64,000 bases of DNA from Naasia lichenicola (GTDB taxonomy: Bacteria; Actinomycetota; Actinomycetes; Actinomycetales; Microbacteriaceae). How positions within the stretch are numbered: the first letter of the stretch is position 1; every line of letters begins with the position of its first letter. The stretch is taken from contig NZ_SSSM01000003.1 of the NCBI RefSeq assembly GCF_004801885.1, forward strand, positions 434,001 to 498,000. Reading direction: 5' to 3'. This document shows positions 33,506-42,214 of the stretch, one piece after another. A model generated the notes under the pieces. It was not told where the DNA came from and did no database searches. It saw only the letters and a list, made by a program, of their open reading frames with translations. The translations under genes and the position numbers were made by a program.

Positions 33506-35293
33506 ATGCCGCTGCCTATCGAGGACTACGCCATGATCGGCGACTGCCACACCGCCGCCCTCGTCGGGCGGGACGGCAGCATCGACTGGCTCTGCCTGCC
33601 CCGCTTCGACTCCGCCTCCACCTTCGGCGCGCTGCTCGGCGACGAGGAGCACGGGCGCTGGCTGCTGGCTCCGGACGACGAGCGCGCGACGGCCGTCCGC
33701 CGCTTTCGAGGCTCGACCCTCATCCTCGAGACGGAATGGACCACGCCCACCGGAACGGTCCTGGTGACCGACTTCATGCCGATCGGCAACCGCCGCGGGG
33801 ACATCATCCGCCGGGTCGCCGGCATCCAGGGCACCGTCACCATGCGCCAGGACGTGCGCATCCGCTTCGACTACGCCCGCGCCATCCCCTGGATCCGGCA
33901 GGTCGGCAGCGGCCACACCCACGCCATCGTCGCCGTCGCCGGACCGGACGCCGTCATCCTGCGCGGCCCGCACCTGCATCCCGCCGATCACTCCCATCAG
34001 GGCGAGTTCACCGTCCTCGCGGACGACGTCGTCGACATCTCGATGACCTGGTACCCGTCGCATCGCGAGTGGCCCGACCCGACGGATGTGGACCGTGCGC
34101 TCGAGCGCACCGCCGGATGGTGGAGCGACTGGGCGGGCACGCTGTCGCACGACGGGCCGCACCGCGAGGAGGTCCTCCGCTCCCTCATGCTGCTGCGCGC
34201 GCTCACCCACGAGGACACAGGAGGCATCGTCGCCGCCGCGACGACGAGCCTGCCCGAGCAGGCGGGCGGACTGCGCAACTGGGACTACCGCTACGTATGG
34301 CTCCGCGACGCATCGCTCGCGCTCACCGTGCTGCTGTCGCACGGCTCGACCGACGAGGCGATGCGCTGGAGCGGCTGGCTGCTGCGGGCCATCGCCGGCG
34401 ACCCGAGCGACGTGCAGATCATGTACGGCATCGCGGGGGAACGGGACCTCGCCGAGCGCGAGCTGTCCAGCCTGCCCGGCTACCTCGGCGCGTCCCCGGT
34501 GCGGATCGGCAACGGGGCCTTCAGCCAGTTCCAGGCCGACGTCATCGGCGAGGTGATGATCGCCCTGCACGCCGCACGCGAGGCGGGCGTCGCCGAGACC
34601 GAGTACTCCTGGGCGCTGCAGCGCGCCCTCCTCAGTTTCACCGTCAGCCACGTCGACGAGAAGGACAACGGCATCTGGGAGATGCGCGGTGATCCGCAGT
34701 ACTTCGTGCACTCACGAGCCATGGTGTGGGCGGCGTTCGACCGCGGCGTCAAGGCCGTGGAGGACTTCGGGCTCGATGGTGACAGCGACCTCTGGCGCCG
34801 GATGCGCGACAGGATCGGCGCGGAGATCGAGGCCGACGGCTTCGACGCGGATCGCGGCAGCTACGTCCAGCACTACGGGTCGACCCACGTCGACGCGTCT
34901 CTGCTGCAGCTCGCGCAGATCGGCTACGTCGGCTGGGCCGACCCCCGCATGCTCGGCACGGTGGCCGCGATCGAGGCGGATCTCATGCCCGACGGGCTCG
35001 TGCTCCGCTACCTCAGCGAGACGGGAGTGGACGGCCTGCCCGGTGGGGAGAACCCGTTCCTCGCCTGCTCGTTCTGGCTCGTGGAGCAGTACGCGAATTC
35101 CGGGCGCCACGCCGATGCCCAGGCGCTGATGGATCGCCTGCTGGGCTTCGTCAACGATGTCGGTCTGCTGTCGGAGGAGTACGACGTCGCCGGCCGGCGT
35201 CAGATGGGCAACACCCCCCAGGCGCTGTCGCATCTCACGCTCGTGCGGGCGGCCGATGCACTGGCCCACGCTTCTCAGCCTGCGAACGACTGA
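33506..35293 (+). CDS. GH15 glucoamylase/trehalase-like protein
   Basis: 595 aa, glycoside hydrolase 15, the class that includes actinobacterial trehalases. N-terminal beta domain (IEDYAMIGDCHTAALVGRDGSIDWLCLPRFD) and an (alpha/alpha)6 barrel. Catalytic regions: NWDYRYVWLRDASLALTVLL and, near the C-terminus, PGGENPFLACSFWLVEQYAN, which contains the general base Glu. No signal peptide, so cytosolic. Hydrolyses alpha-glucosidic bonds by inversion; trehalose is a likely substrate given the family, and otsAB lie in the same window. Preceded by a B repeat; no operon partner. Confidence 0.92.
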   Translation: MPLPIEDYAMIGDCHTAALVGRDGSIDWLCLPRFDSASTFGALLGDEEHGRWLLAPDDERATAVRRFRGSTLILETEWTTPTGTVLVTDFMPIGNRRGDIIRRVAGIQGTVTMRQDVRIRFDYARAIPWIRQVGSGHTHAIVAVAGPDAVILRGPHLHPADHSHQGEFTVLADDVVDISMTWYPSHREWPDPTDVDRALERTAGWWSDWAGTLSHDGPHREEVLRSLMLLRALTHEDTGGIVAAATTSLPEQAGGLRNWDYRYVWLRDASLALTVLLSHGSTDEAMRWSGWLLRAIAGDPSDVQIMYGIAGERDLAERELSSLPGYLGASPVRIGNGAFSQFQADVIGEVMIALHAAREAGVAETEYSWALQRALLSFTVSHVDEKDNGIWEMRGDPQYFVHSRAMVWAAFDRGVKAVEDFGLDGDSDLWRRMRDRIGAEIEADGFDADRGSYVQHYGSTHVDASLLQLAQIGYVGWADPRMLGTVAAIEADLMPDGLVLRYLSETGVDGLPGGENPFLACSFWLVEQYANSGRHADAQALMDRLLGFVNDVGLLSEEYDVAGRRQMGNTPQALSHLTLVRAADALAHASQPAND

Positions 35294-35390
35294 CGCAGGA
35301 TCGCCGCGACGAGGTGGCCGACTCGCGGACCGTTCCTCCAGACAGCGGGGCTACCGTGACGGCAGCCGACACCGACGCGAGGAGCATTCC

Positions 35391-35591
35391 ATGACCGCAG
35401 ACCACCACGACCCCCTCGGCGGAGCGCACCCCACGGGGCCGGACGCGAACCTCGAGGACGAGTACCAGATTGTCAGCCCGGGAAGCACAGCGACGGACTC
35501 CCCCACCGCGTCGAAGGCGCAGCCCACCCCGCCCGATGGTGATGACCGCGAGGACGCCGTGGACTCCCCTACGGACGCCGCCACGGAGTAG
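35391..35591 (+). CDS. 66-residue acidic hypothetical protein
   Basis: ATG with a good ribosome site (CGAGGAGC, 35378-35385). The peptide is very acidic and Pro/Ser/Thr-rich with no hydrophobic core (DDREDAVDSPTDAATE at the end), probably disordered. No family recognised. Similar short acidic proteins are common near stress genes in this group; here it lies between GH15 and an SRPBCC gene. Confidence 0.6.
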   Translation: MTADHHDPLGGAHPTGPDANLEDEYQIVSPGSTATDSPTASKAQPTPPDGDDREDAVDSPTDAATE

Positions 35592-35687
35592 TCCCACCCT
35601 CATCGGTGGCGCCGCAAGCGAACGATCGGCCACCGGTGTCTGACGTGCAGGCGAACACCGAGTGAGAGGTAGCTGGGAACACGCCGA

Positions 35688-35703
35688 GCCCCCAGCTGGG
35701 GGC
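35688..35703. repeat. 16-bp perfect palindrome in leader of the SRPBCC gene
   Basis: GCCCCCAGCTGGGGGC, 66 bp upstream of the SRPBCC gene start, followed by GGGAAATCCC. Possibly an operator or terminator of the upstream small gene. Confidence 0.45.
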
Positions 35704-35768
35704 GCGTAGGTTGGGAAATCCCAGCCCGGCACGTGTCGCGGGCCCCTCAGCAGAAAGGCAGGGTTCCC

Positions 35769-36224
35769 ATGCCCCAAGTCATCGAGACAGTAGACGTCGA
35801 CGTTCCCGTCAGCACCTCGTACAACCAGTGGACGCAGTTCGAGAGCTTCCCCAAGTTCCTCAGCTTCGTCGAGGAGATCACCCAGACCGACGACACGCAC
35901 AACCACTGGAAGGTGAAGATCGGCGGAGTCGAGCGCGAGTTCGACGCCGAGATCACCGAGCAGCACCCGGATGAGCGCGTCGCCTGGAACAGCATCAGCG
36001 GCAAGGACAAGCACGCGGGCGTCGTCACGTTCCACAAGCTGAGCGACAGCACGTCGCGCGTCACCGTGCAGATCGACTGGGAGGCCGAAGGCCTCGTCGA
36101 GAAGGCTGGCGCACTCCTCGGTGTGGACGACCGCGCGATCAAGAAGGACCTCGAGCACTTCAAGGAGTTCATCGAGTCGCAGGGCTCCGAGACGGGCGCA
36201 TGGCGCGGAAACGTCGAGAACTGA
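35769..36224 (+). CDS. SRPBCC-family (polyketide cyclase/dehydrase-like) protein
   Basis: 151 aa, START/Bet v1 helix-grip fold: VIETVDVDVPVSTSYNQWTQFESFPKFL, WKVKIGGVEREFDAEITEQHPDERVAWNSI, VTFHKLSDSTSRVTVQIDWEAEG, then a C-terminal helix (DDRAIKKDLEHFKEFIESQG). Proteins of this sort bind hydrophobic ligands; many actinobacteria carry them in general-stress regulons. ATG 35769 chosen because it has AGGCAGGG upstream and begins the conserved first strand; 35733 is out of conservation. Followed by a family A palindrome and then dps. Confidence 0.87.
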   Translation: MPQVIETVDVDVPVSTSYNQWTQFESFPKFLSFVEEITQTDDTHNHWKVKIGGVEREFDAEITEQHPDERVAWNSISGKDKHAGVVTFHKLSDSTSRVTVQIDWEAEGLVEKAGALLGVDDRAIKKDLEHFKEFIESQGSETGAWRGNVEN

Positions 36225-36244
36225 CGCCTCACCTGTAGCCCCGC

Positions 36245-36305
36245 ATCGAGATGCCACTTTCCGTCCCTATCCGAACGTCACAAGGACGAAAAGTGGCATC
36301 TCGAT
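36245..36305. repeat. palindromic repeat family A, copy 3
   Basis: 61 bp; left arm matches copy 1 through CCGTCCCTA, right arm has a one-base change and a gap (AAGGACGAAAAGTGGCATC). Loop differs (CCGAACGTCACA). Between the SRPBCC gene and dps, so a terminator for the former. Confidence 0.9.
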
Positions 36306-36340
36306 CTTGAGAAGAACCACGCAGAACGAAAGGCAGCACC

Positions 36341-36829
36341 ATGAAGGCATCCGACCAGCTCGGCGACGACCTGCAGAAGGTCCTCGTCGACCTCATCGAG
36401 CTCCACGTCCAGGGAAAGCAGGCGCACTGGAGCGTCGTCGGCAAGAACTTCCGTGACCTCCACCTGCAGCTCGACGAGATCATCGAGGCGGCACGCGGAT
36501 TCAGCGATGAGGTCGCCGAGCGCATGCGCGCACTCGAGGCCATGCCAGACGGCCGCTCCAGCACCGTCAGCGCCAGCACCTCGCTGCCTCAGTACCCGGA
36601 CAGCGAGGTCGACACCGCGGAGACCGTGAACCTCGTGGTCGAGCGCCTCGACGCGACGGTCAAGACCCTGCGCGACGTGCATGACGAGGTGGATGAGGAG
36701 GACCCGACCTCGGCCGACCTCCTGCACGCGATCATCATGTCGCTGGAGCAGTACTCCTGGATGGTCAGCGCCGAGAACCGCAAGCCCCGCCAGCGCGCGG
36801 TGCACAAGAAGCTCACCGCCACCAAGTAG
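36341..36829 (+). CDS. dps: Dps-family ferritin-like DNA/iron protein
   Basis: 162 aa, the usual size. Four-helix Dps fold; the intersubunit ferroxidase site is in LIELHVQGKQAHWSVVGKNFRDLHLQLDEI (His, His and Asp). Oxidises Fe2+ with H2O2, stores iron and protects DNA during stress. ATG 36341 with GAAAGGC upstream. No separate promoter can be assigned by eye. A C-family hairpin lies 16 bp after the stop. Confidence 0.93.
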   Translation: MKASDQLGDDLQKVLVDLIELHVQGKQAHWSVVGKNFRDLHLQLDEIIEAARGFSDEVAERMRALEAMPDGRSSTVSASTSLPQYPDSEVDTAETVNLVVERLDATVKTLRDVHDEVDEEDPTSADLLHAIIMSLEQYSWMVSAENRKPRQRAVHKKLTATK

Positions 36830-36844
36830 CAGCTCGACTTCTCG

Positions 36845-36902
36845 TGAACTGCCCAGTTCTGCCGCCCGAAATGCATTCCGAGCGGCAGAACTGGGCAGTT
36901 CG
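36845..36902. repeat. palindromic repeat family C, copy 1
   Basis: 58 bp; perfect 20-bp arms GAACTGCCCAGTTCTGCCGC (36846-36865) and complement (36882-36901) around a 16-nt, partly self-complementary centre. Downstream of dps. Same arms at 51713. Confidence 0.95.
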
Positions 36903-36940
36903 GCGTTCGAGGGTCGCCGCGAAGGTGTTGAGTTGAGAGC

Positions 36941-37429
36941 GTGAGCGCACCTCGTGAGAGCCCCGGGCCGACATCCGGGCCGGCATCCGGCCCGGCACCC
37001 GGGCGGCCGCCGCATCTGCAGCCGCGGTTCATCGGGCTCGTCGCCCTCGGCGGTGCAGTCGGCACGCTGACCCGGTACCTCATCCAGCAGGCCGTTCCGC
37101 CGACCGGCTTCCCCGTCGCCACGATGGCCATCAACATCGTCGGCGCCTTCCTGCTCGGACTGCTCCTCGCGACCCTGGCGCGCCGCGGAGACGACAGCGG
37201 ATCACGCCGCTCGCTGCGGCTCCTGCTCGGCACCGGCCTGCTCGGCGGCTTCACGACCTACAGCGCTCTGGCGCTCGACACGGTGTCGCTCGCAGGCGGC
37301 GCCGATGCCTCGAATGCCGCCATCTACGCGTTCGGCACGCTCATCGTCGGGGTGCTGGCAGCCGGCCTCGGCATCCGCCTCGGCTCGGGTCCGCGCAGTG
37401 CAGCGGTGCGACGGACGGTCGGCCGTTGA
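36941..37429 (+). CDS. crcB: CrcB/Fluc fluoride channel subunit 1
   Basis: 162 aa. A Pro/Gly-rich N-terminal tail of 25 residues, then four helices of a Fluc channel: GGAVGTLTRYLIQ, TMAINIVGAFLLGLLLATL (the Asn of the NxxG motif), LGTGLLGGFTTYSALALDT (the conserved GGFTTFS-like motif). Exports fluoride. GTG 36941 start with GAGAG upstream. Overlaps the second crcB, so the two subunits probably form a heterodimer in the membrane. No fluoride riboswitch (GGNGATGG... CGCC core) is visible in the leader. Confidence 0.93.
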   Translation: MSAPRESPGPTSGPASGPAPGRPPHLQPRFIGLVALGGAVGTLTRYLIQQAVPPTGFPVATMAINIVGAFLLGLLLATLARRGDDSGSRRSLRLLLGTGLLGGFTTYSALALDTVSLAGGADASNAAIYAFGTLIVGVLAAGLGIRLGSGPRSAAVRRTVGR

Positions 37430-37812
37430 TCCTCGCACTGGGCATCGCGGTGGCGGGCGGACTGGGAGCCGCCGCTCGCTTCGTGCTCGACGGCCTGCTC
37501 AGCCGTCGCCAGGCGGGATCGGTCCCTCGCGGCCTGATGGCCATCAACATCTCCGGTTCGCTGCTGCTCGGCCTCGTGACCGGCCTCGCCGCGCACGCCC
37601 TGCCGGAGGAGTGGCGCCTCATCCTGGGCACCGGATTCCTCGGTGGCTACACGACCTTCAGCACGGCGGCGTATGAGACGGTCCAGCTCCTCCGCGGCCG
37701 TCGGACCAACGCGGCGCTGATCACCGGCCTGTTCATGCTGATTCTCTCGATCGCGGCGGCCTTCGGCGGCTATGCGCTCGGGATCGTGCTGATGCCGGTC
37801 ACCCCGACCTGA
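37426..37812 (+). CDS. crcB: CrcB/Fluc fluoride channel subunit 2
   Basis: 128 aa; start TTG 37426-37428 overlaps the first crcB stop by TTGA. Four helices with GGLGAAARFVLDGLLS, LMAINISGSLLLGLVTGLA and LGTGFLGGYTTFSTAAYETV. Paired small subunits with opposite topology are the usual actinobacterial arrangement for the fluoride channel. Confidence 0.93.
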   Translation: MILALGIAVAGGLGAAARFVLDGLLSRRQAGSVPRGLMAINISGSLLLGLVTGLAAHALPEEWRLILGTGFLGGYTTFSTAAYETVQLLRGRRTNAALITGLFMLILSIAAAFGGYALGIVLMPVTPT

Positions 37813-37889
37813 CGGCCACCGCTCGTCGACTCGACCCCGTCGCGGTGACCCGATCCCGGTGAACGGCTGGGTCATGCGCACTGCTCTTC

Positions 37890-39005
37890 ATGACGTCCGA
37901 TTCGCGCCATCGCCGTCGAGACGCGACGATGGACGCGGAGGCCATCGTGACCACACGCGCCGGCGACGCGATCGCCACTCTCGACGATTCCGTCCGCCTC
38001 ACCGCGGGCACGGTCGAGATCCTCGACCGCCGCGTCTTCCCCGAGCGGGTCGAATGGGTCAGCGCGCACTCTGCGGAAGAGGTCGCGGACGCCATCCGGG
38101 ACATGGTCACCCAGAGCTCCGGCCCCTTCTACGCCGCGCACGCCGGGCTCACGCTCACGGCCCACCAGGTCGCCGGCCTCCCCCTCGACGCCGCGCGCGA
38201 GCGGATGCGCCAGGCGGGTGTCGCACTGGGCGAGGCGCGCCCGACCAACGCCCACCCCCGCGAGGCGGTCGACCGGGTGCTCACCGCCATCGCTCCGGCG
38301 ACGAGCACGGCGGAGCTCGTCGAGGCCGCCGTCAGCGCGGGGGAAGCCGGCCTGCGGCACTATGCCGACCTGAGTGACGCACTTGCCCGGGCGACCGTGG
38401 CGCTGCTGCCCGACGGTGCGCGGATCATGACCCACTGCTGGATGGACGCCTACCTGTTCGCGATCGTCCGCGCCGCCGACCAGGCGGGCCGAGGCTACGA
38501 CTGGGTTGTGACAGAGACACGGCCCTACCTGCAGGGAGCGCGGCTCACCGCGCACAGCCTCCGCGAGCTGGGCCAGCGCGTCACCCTGATCACCGATGGG
38601 ATGGGCGCCGCCGCCCTCTCCCCCGGCTCGACGATCGGCCGGATCGACGCCCTGGTCACGGCCGCGGATCGGGTCAGCCTCGACGGAGCGGTGATCAACA
38701 AGGTCGGCACCCTGGGCCTCGCGATCGCCGCCTCGACCTTCGAGGTGCCGTACTACGCGCTCGTCCAGGAGCCCGATGCCTCCGCCCAGTCGGCGGCCGA
38801 CATCGTCGTCGAGCAGCGCCGCACCGACGACGTGCTCGAGACGCTCGGCGTCCGCACGGCCAGCCCGCTCGTCTCCGAGGCCTGGTACCCCGCCTTCGAC
38901 GTGACGCCCGCCCGCTTCGTGACGAGGATCGTGACGAGCCGGGGCGACTTCGCACCGGAGCGGATCCGCGACTACTTCGCCCCGGCGCAGGGTGGCCGCG
39001 CATGA
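37890..39005 (+). CDS. mtnA: MtnA-like methylthioribose-1-phosphate isomerase (diverged)
   Basis: 371 aa (a start at ATG 37929 is also possible). eIF2B-alpha/MtnA fold. Catalytic region: IMTHCWMDAYLF retains the Cys of THCNxG, ETRPYLQGARLTA, LITDGMGAAAL keeps the Asp, and VTAADRVSLDGAVINKVGT the phosphate-binding block. The N-terminal RGAPAIG motif of canonical MtnA is replaced by TQSSGPFYAAHAG, so the substrate pocket differs. In the methionine salvage pathway the enzyme makes methylthioribulose-1-phosphate from methylthioribose-1-phosphate. The next genes (kinase, fused dehydratase/enolase-phosphatase) overlap it (ATGA), which strongly supports the role. Confidence 0.85.
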   Translation: MTSDSRHRRRDATMDAEAIVTTRAGDAIATLDDSVRLTAGTVEILDRRVFPERVEWVSAHSAEEVADAIRDMVTQSSGPFYAAHAGLTLTAHQVAGLPLDAARERMRQAGVALGEARPTNAHPREAVDRVLTAIAPATSTAELVEAAVSAGEAGLRHYADLSDALARATVALLPDGARIMTHCWMDAYLFAIVRAADQAGRGYDWVVTETRPYLQGARLTAHSLRELGQRVTLITDGMGAAALSPGSTIGRIDALVTAADRVSLDGAVINKVGTLGLAIAASTFEVPYYALVQEPDASAQSAADIVVEQRRTDDVLETLGVRTASPLVSEAWYPAFDVTPARFVTRIVTSRGDFAPERIRDYFAPAQGGRA

Positions 39006-40210
39006 CGCCGGCCGGACTGCTGGCCTCGCGGGACGACGTCGTGGCCTACCTGGCCGCGCGTGATCTGCTCGGCCTGGTCGGTCCGATCGACCTGATCCAG
39101 GTGGACGAGGTCACGGCCGGCAACATGAACCGGGTCTTCCTCGCCCGCGGGCCCCTCGGCTCGCTGGCCGTCAAGCAGGCGCCGCCGTTCGTGCAGGCCG
39201 CCGGGCCGGACTGGCCGATGGACCCCGAGCGGATCGGCGCCGAAGCGCGCGCCTACCAGCGCCTCGCCGAGCTGGCCCCCGATGTCGTGCCCGAGGTCAT
39301 CCTCGTCGACCTCGACTCGCACGTGATCGTCATGGAGGACCTCTCGGCGCTGCGCGTGCTGCGGGACGTGCTCGTCGATGAGGTCGCGGGCGCTGTCGCC
39401 GGGCGGCCCGCGGCGCGGCTGCTGGCCTGGCAGGTCGGCGAGACGGTCGGCAGGTTCGTCGGCGAGCTCAGCTTCGCGACCGGCGAGCTGCTGTCCGATC
39501 CCGCCACCCGCGACGACCTGCTCGCCGAGTCGGCCAACGAGGCCCTGTGCGAGCTCACCGTCGACGTCGTGCTCGACGAGCCGTACCGGCCGCATGAGCA
39601 CAACCGCTGGCACGCCGCGCTCGAGAGCCGGATCCGGGCCCTGTACGAGGACGCCGATGTGCGGGACGCGGTCGCGCGCATCCGCGATCGCTTCGGTCGC
39701 GCCCAGGAGGCCCTGCTGCACGGCGACCTGCACACGGGGTCGGTCATGACGGCCGCCGTGTCGGACGACAACCCGGACGGCGACGAGCCTCCGGTCACGA
39801 AGGTGTTCGACCCCGAGTTCTCCTTCGTCGGTCCGATCGGCATGGACCTCGGGCTGTTCTGGGCGAACATGATGATCGCCGCCACCGCTGCCACGGCGGT
39901 CGGCGCGGAGTCCCTCGGCGTGCGCAGGCTCTCCGCGATCACCGAGAGCTGGCGCGCCTTCTCGGCGGTCTGGGAGTCGAACTGGACGGGGACGGCCGCC
40001 GAGCTGCGCGAGCGGCTCGCCGGCATCCGCTCCGACGCGTGGCGCTTCGCCGGCGTCGAGGCCATCCGCCGGGTGGCGGGCTGGTCGCACGCCGCCGACC
40101 TCGAGACGCTCCCCGAGGAGCTCATCGGCCCGGCGAGCATCCTCGTCTTCGACCGCGCACGCGAGTGGATCCTCGACGGCGACGACACCTTCCCTAGGCT
40201 GGATCGATGA
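39002..40210 (+). CDS. mtnK: S-methyl-5-thioribose kinase-like (MtnK), copy 1
   Basis: 402 aa, aminoglycoside phosphotransferase-like kinase fold. Motifs: NMNRVFLARGPLGSLAVKQAP (N-lobe Lys), the catalytic loop ALLHGDLHTGSVM, the metal Asp in KVFDPEFSFVGPIGMDLGLFWANM, all as in MtnK. Phosphorylates methylthioribose at C1 using ATP. It sits between mtnA and the mtnC-mtnB fusion, each overlapping by ATGA, so it is the kinase of this operon. A second mtnK-like gene lies at 45.6 kb; the two differ in most positions. Confidence 0.9.
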   Translation: MTPAGLLASRDDVVAYLAARDLLGLVGPIDLIQVDEVTAGNMNRVFLARGPLGSLAVKQAPPFVQAAGPDWPMDPERIGAEARAYQRLAELAPDVVPEVILVDLDSHVIVMEDLSALRVLRDVLVDEVAGAVAGRPAARLLAWQVGETVGRFVGELSFATGELLSDPATRDDLLAESANEALCELTVDVVLDEPYRPHEHNRWHAALESRIRALYEDADVRDAVARIRDRFGRAQEALLHGDLHTGSVMTAAVSDDNPDGDEPPVTKVFDPEFSFVGPIGMDLGLFWANMMIAATAATAVGAESLGVRRLSAITESWRAFSAVWESNWTGTAAELRERLAGIRSDAWRFAGVEAIRRVAGWSHAADLETLPEELIGPASILVFDRAREWILDGDDTFPRLDR

Positions 40211-41697
40211 CCTCCACAGCTGCGCCCTCTTCCGGCACCGACACCGGCACCGACACCGGGAACGGCAGCGCCCCCGTAGCCGACTCCCCCATCCGGATCG
40301 TCGCGTCGACAGTGGTGCTGGATCTCGAAGGCACGACGAGCGCCGCCGGATTCATCCTCGGCGACCTCTACGACTACGCGCGGCCGCGGCTGCTGCCCTG
40401 GATCCAGGAGCACGCCGACGACCCCGTGATCGCGGAGGCACGGCAGCAGGTCATCGACGAGGCGGACCTGCTCGAGATCGCGACCGATGAGGACATCGAG
40501 CAGGCGCTCCTCGGCTTCATGGCATCCGACGTCAAGTCGACGCCCCTCAAGACGATCCAGGGCCAGATCTGGGCGGAGGGCTTCGCCCGGGCCGAGATCT
40601 CGTCGCACTTCTTCGACGACGTCATCCCCCGGCTGCGTACCTGGCACGGCGACGGCGTCGGCCTCGCCGTCTTCTCCTCCGGCTCGATCGCCTCGCAGGT
40701 GCCGTGGTTCCGCCACTCACCCGACGGCGACCTGACTCCCCTGATCACGGACTACTTCGACACCGTGAAGGCCGGCCCCAAGAAGGTCGCCACCTCCTAC
40801 GACCGGATCGCCGACAGCCTCGGCGCCGACCCCTCGTCGCTGGTGTTCTTCACCGACAACCCGGGCGAGGTCGAGGCGGCCGTGGAGGCCGGCTGGCAGG
40901 TCGTGGCCTTCTCCCGACCGGAGGAGCCGTTCTTCGGCGCCGACTTCGGCGACGTGCCCGTGGTCGACTCCTTCGACGCGGTCGAGGTCGTCCCGGTCGG
41001 TGAGGACGCCGATGCGGACGAGGCGACGCCCGAGACACCCTCCGCCCCTGTTGCACCGGCCGAGCCGAGCTACGACGAGGTGTTCGCGGCCGGCGAGGCG
41101 CTGGCGGTCGAGTCGGCGCGCTTCGCGGCGATGGGCTGGATGCGCGGCACCTCGGGCAACCTGTCCGTGGTGCTGGGCCGTGATCCGCTCCGGCTCGCGG
41201 TCACCGCATCGGGACTCGACAAGGGCGAGCTGACGGCGGCCGATGTGGTGGTCGTCGATGCGGATGGCGAGCTGGTCGGCAAGGAGCAGGGCAAGCGCCC
41301 CTCGGCCGAGGCCGGCCTGCACGCCCGGATCGCGGCGGTCACGGGCGCGAACGCCGTCGTGCACCTTCATGCGCTGTCCGCGGTGCTGGCCGGTCTCTAC
41401 TGGCCCGACGGGGTGGAGCTGCATGACCTGGAGATGCTCAAGGGCCTCGGCCACGACGCGCACGGCGAGACCGTCGTCATCCCGGTGATCCAGAACGGCC
41501 AGGACATGCGCGAGCAGGGCGACGCCTTCGAGGAGGTCTACCTGCCGCCGACGCTGCGCGACAACGAGGTGCCGGTGCTGATCATTGCCTCGCACGGCAT
41601 GTACGCCTGGGGAGAGACCCTGACCCAGGCCCGCTGGCACGCGGAGCTCGCCGAGTGGCTGCTCAGGTTCACGGTCGAGACCTCTGCTCCCCGCTGA
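40207..41697 (+). CDS. mtnC/mtnB: fused acireductone synthase (MtnC) and methylthioribulose-1-P dehydratase (MtnB)
   Basis: 496 aa. Residues about 25-260 are MtnC (enolase-phosphatase E1, HAD): VVLDLEGTTSAAGFI is HAD motif I (D-x-E variant), AVFSSGSIASQVPWF motif II, KAGPKKVATSYDRIA and VVFFTDNPGEVEAA motifs III/IV. A linker of 30 residues (acidic, Pro-rich) leads to MtnB, residues about 290-490, a class II aldolase fold with zinc His in VVHLHALSAV, GTSGNLSVVL and LIIASHGMYAWG. The order C-B is the reverse of the plant MtnB-MtnC (DEP1) fusion. ATG 40207 overlaps mtnK. Carries two successive salvage steps; separate mtnD lies at 51.1 kb. Confidence 0.92.
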   Translation: MTSTAAPSSGTDTGTDTGNGSAPVADSPIRIVASTVVLDLEGTTSAAGFILGDLYDYARPRLLPWIQEHADDPVIAEARQQVIDEADLLEIATDEDIEQALLGFMASDVKSTPLKTIQGQIWAEGFARAEISSHFFDDVIPRLRTWHGDGVGLAVFSSGSIASQVPWFRHSPDGDLTPLITDYFDTVKAGPKKVATSYDRIADSLGADPSSLVFFTDNPGEVEAAVEAGWQVVAFSRPEEPFFGADFGDVPVVDSFDAVEVVPVGEDADADEATPETPSAPVAPAEPSYDEVFAAGEALAVESARFAAMGWMRGTSGNLSVVLGRDPLRLAVTASGLDKGELTAADVVVVDADGELVGKEQGKRPSAEAGLHARIAAVTGANAVVHLHALSAVLAGLYWPDGVELHDLEMLKGLGHDAHGETVVIPVIQNGQDMREQGDAFEEVYLPPTLRDNEVPVLIIASHGMYAWGETLTQARWHAELAEWLLRFTVETSAPR

Positions 41698-41731
41698 CCC
41701 TCACCCGCATCTTCGCGGATCAGGCGATTCT

Positions 41732-41810
41732 CACCGATCAGGCGATTCTGCGATATCGAACGCGGATCAGGTGATTTTCACCTGATCCGGAGTCGAAAGC
41801 CTGAACCGTG
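41732..41810 (-). repeat. palindromic repeat family E, copy 1 (inverted)
   Basis: 79 bp, the reverse complement aligns with the copy at 45464 over its whole length. Contains several GATCAGGCGATT/CCTGAACCGTG half-sites and a central dyad AGGTGATTTTCACCT. Located in the convergent gap between mtnCB and hxlR. More half-units lie just before it (41716-41730). Confidence 0.88.
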
Positions 41811-41827
41811 AAACGGTGGAGCGCGAA

Positions 41828-42211
41828 TCACCCGACCCGCGCCGAGTACTCCTCCTGCGCGTCCCGCACTCCGGCGTAGTGGTCGATCGACCACTCCTCG
41901 AGCGCACGAAGCGGACCGACGAGCGATCGGCCGGGGCCGGTGAGCTCGTAGTCCACCCGCACCGGGACCTGCAGGGTCGCGGTGCGCTGCACGAGCCCAT
42001 CGCGCTCGAGCGCCTTGAGAGTCTGAGTGAGCATCTTCTGTGAGATGCCCTCGATCCGACGGAGCAGAGCCGAGAAGCGCAGCGGTCCGTCATCGAGCGC
42101 CCCGACGATCAGCACGGTCCAACGGCCGCCGATCAGATCGAGGATGCGACGGGTCGGACATCCGTCGACATAGGGGTCCAGCGGGAGCGCGCTGCCGATC
42201 ACGATGGCCAT
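41828..42211 (-). CDS. HxlR-family transcriptional regulator
   Basis: 127-aa winged-helix regulator of the HxlR/DUF24 class. DGCPTRRILDLIGGRWTVLIVGAL (typical N-terminal Cys, often redox-active), RRIEGISQKMLTQTLKALERDGLVQRT (recognition helix) and VDYELTGPGRSLVGPLRALEEW. Start ATG 42209-42211; the longer frame is not conserved. Divergent from an NAD(P)-binding oxidoreductase, the usual target for such repressors/activators. Confidence 0.9.
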   Translation of the reverse strand: MAIVIGSALPLDPYVDGCPTRRILDLIGGRWTVLIVGALDDGPLRFSALLRRIEGISQKMLTQTLKALERDGLVQRTATLQVPVRVDYELTGPGRSLVGPLRALEEWSIDHYAGVRDAQEEYSARVG

Positions 42212-42214
42212 CCT

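Noticed and set aside
36902-36941. Fluoride riboswitch before the crcB pair
   Set aside because: The conserved pseudoknot core is absent; only a C-family hairpin and a short leader are present.
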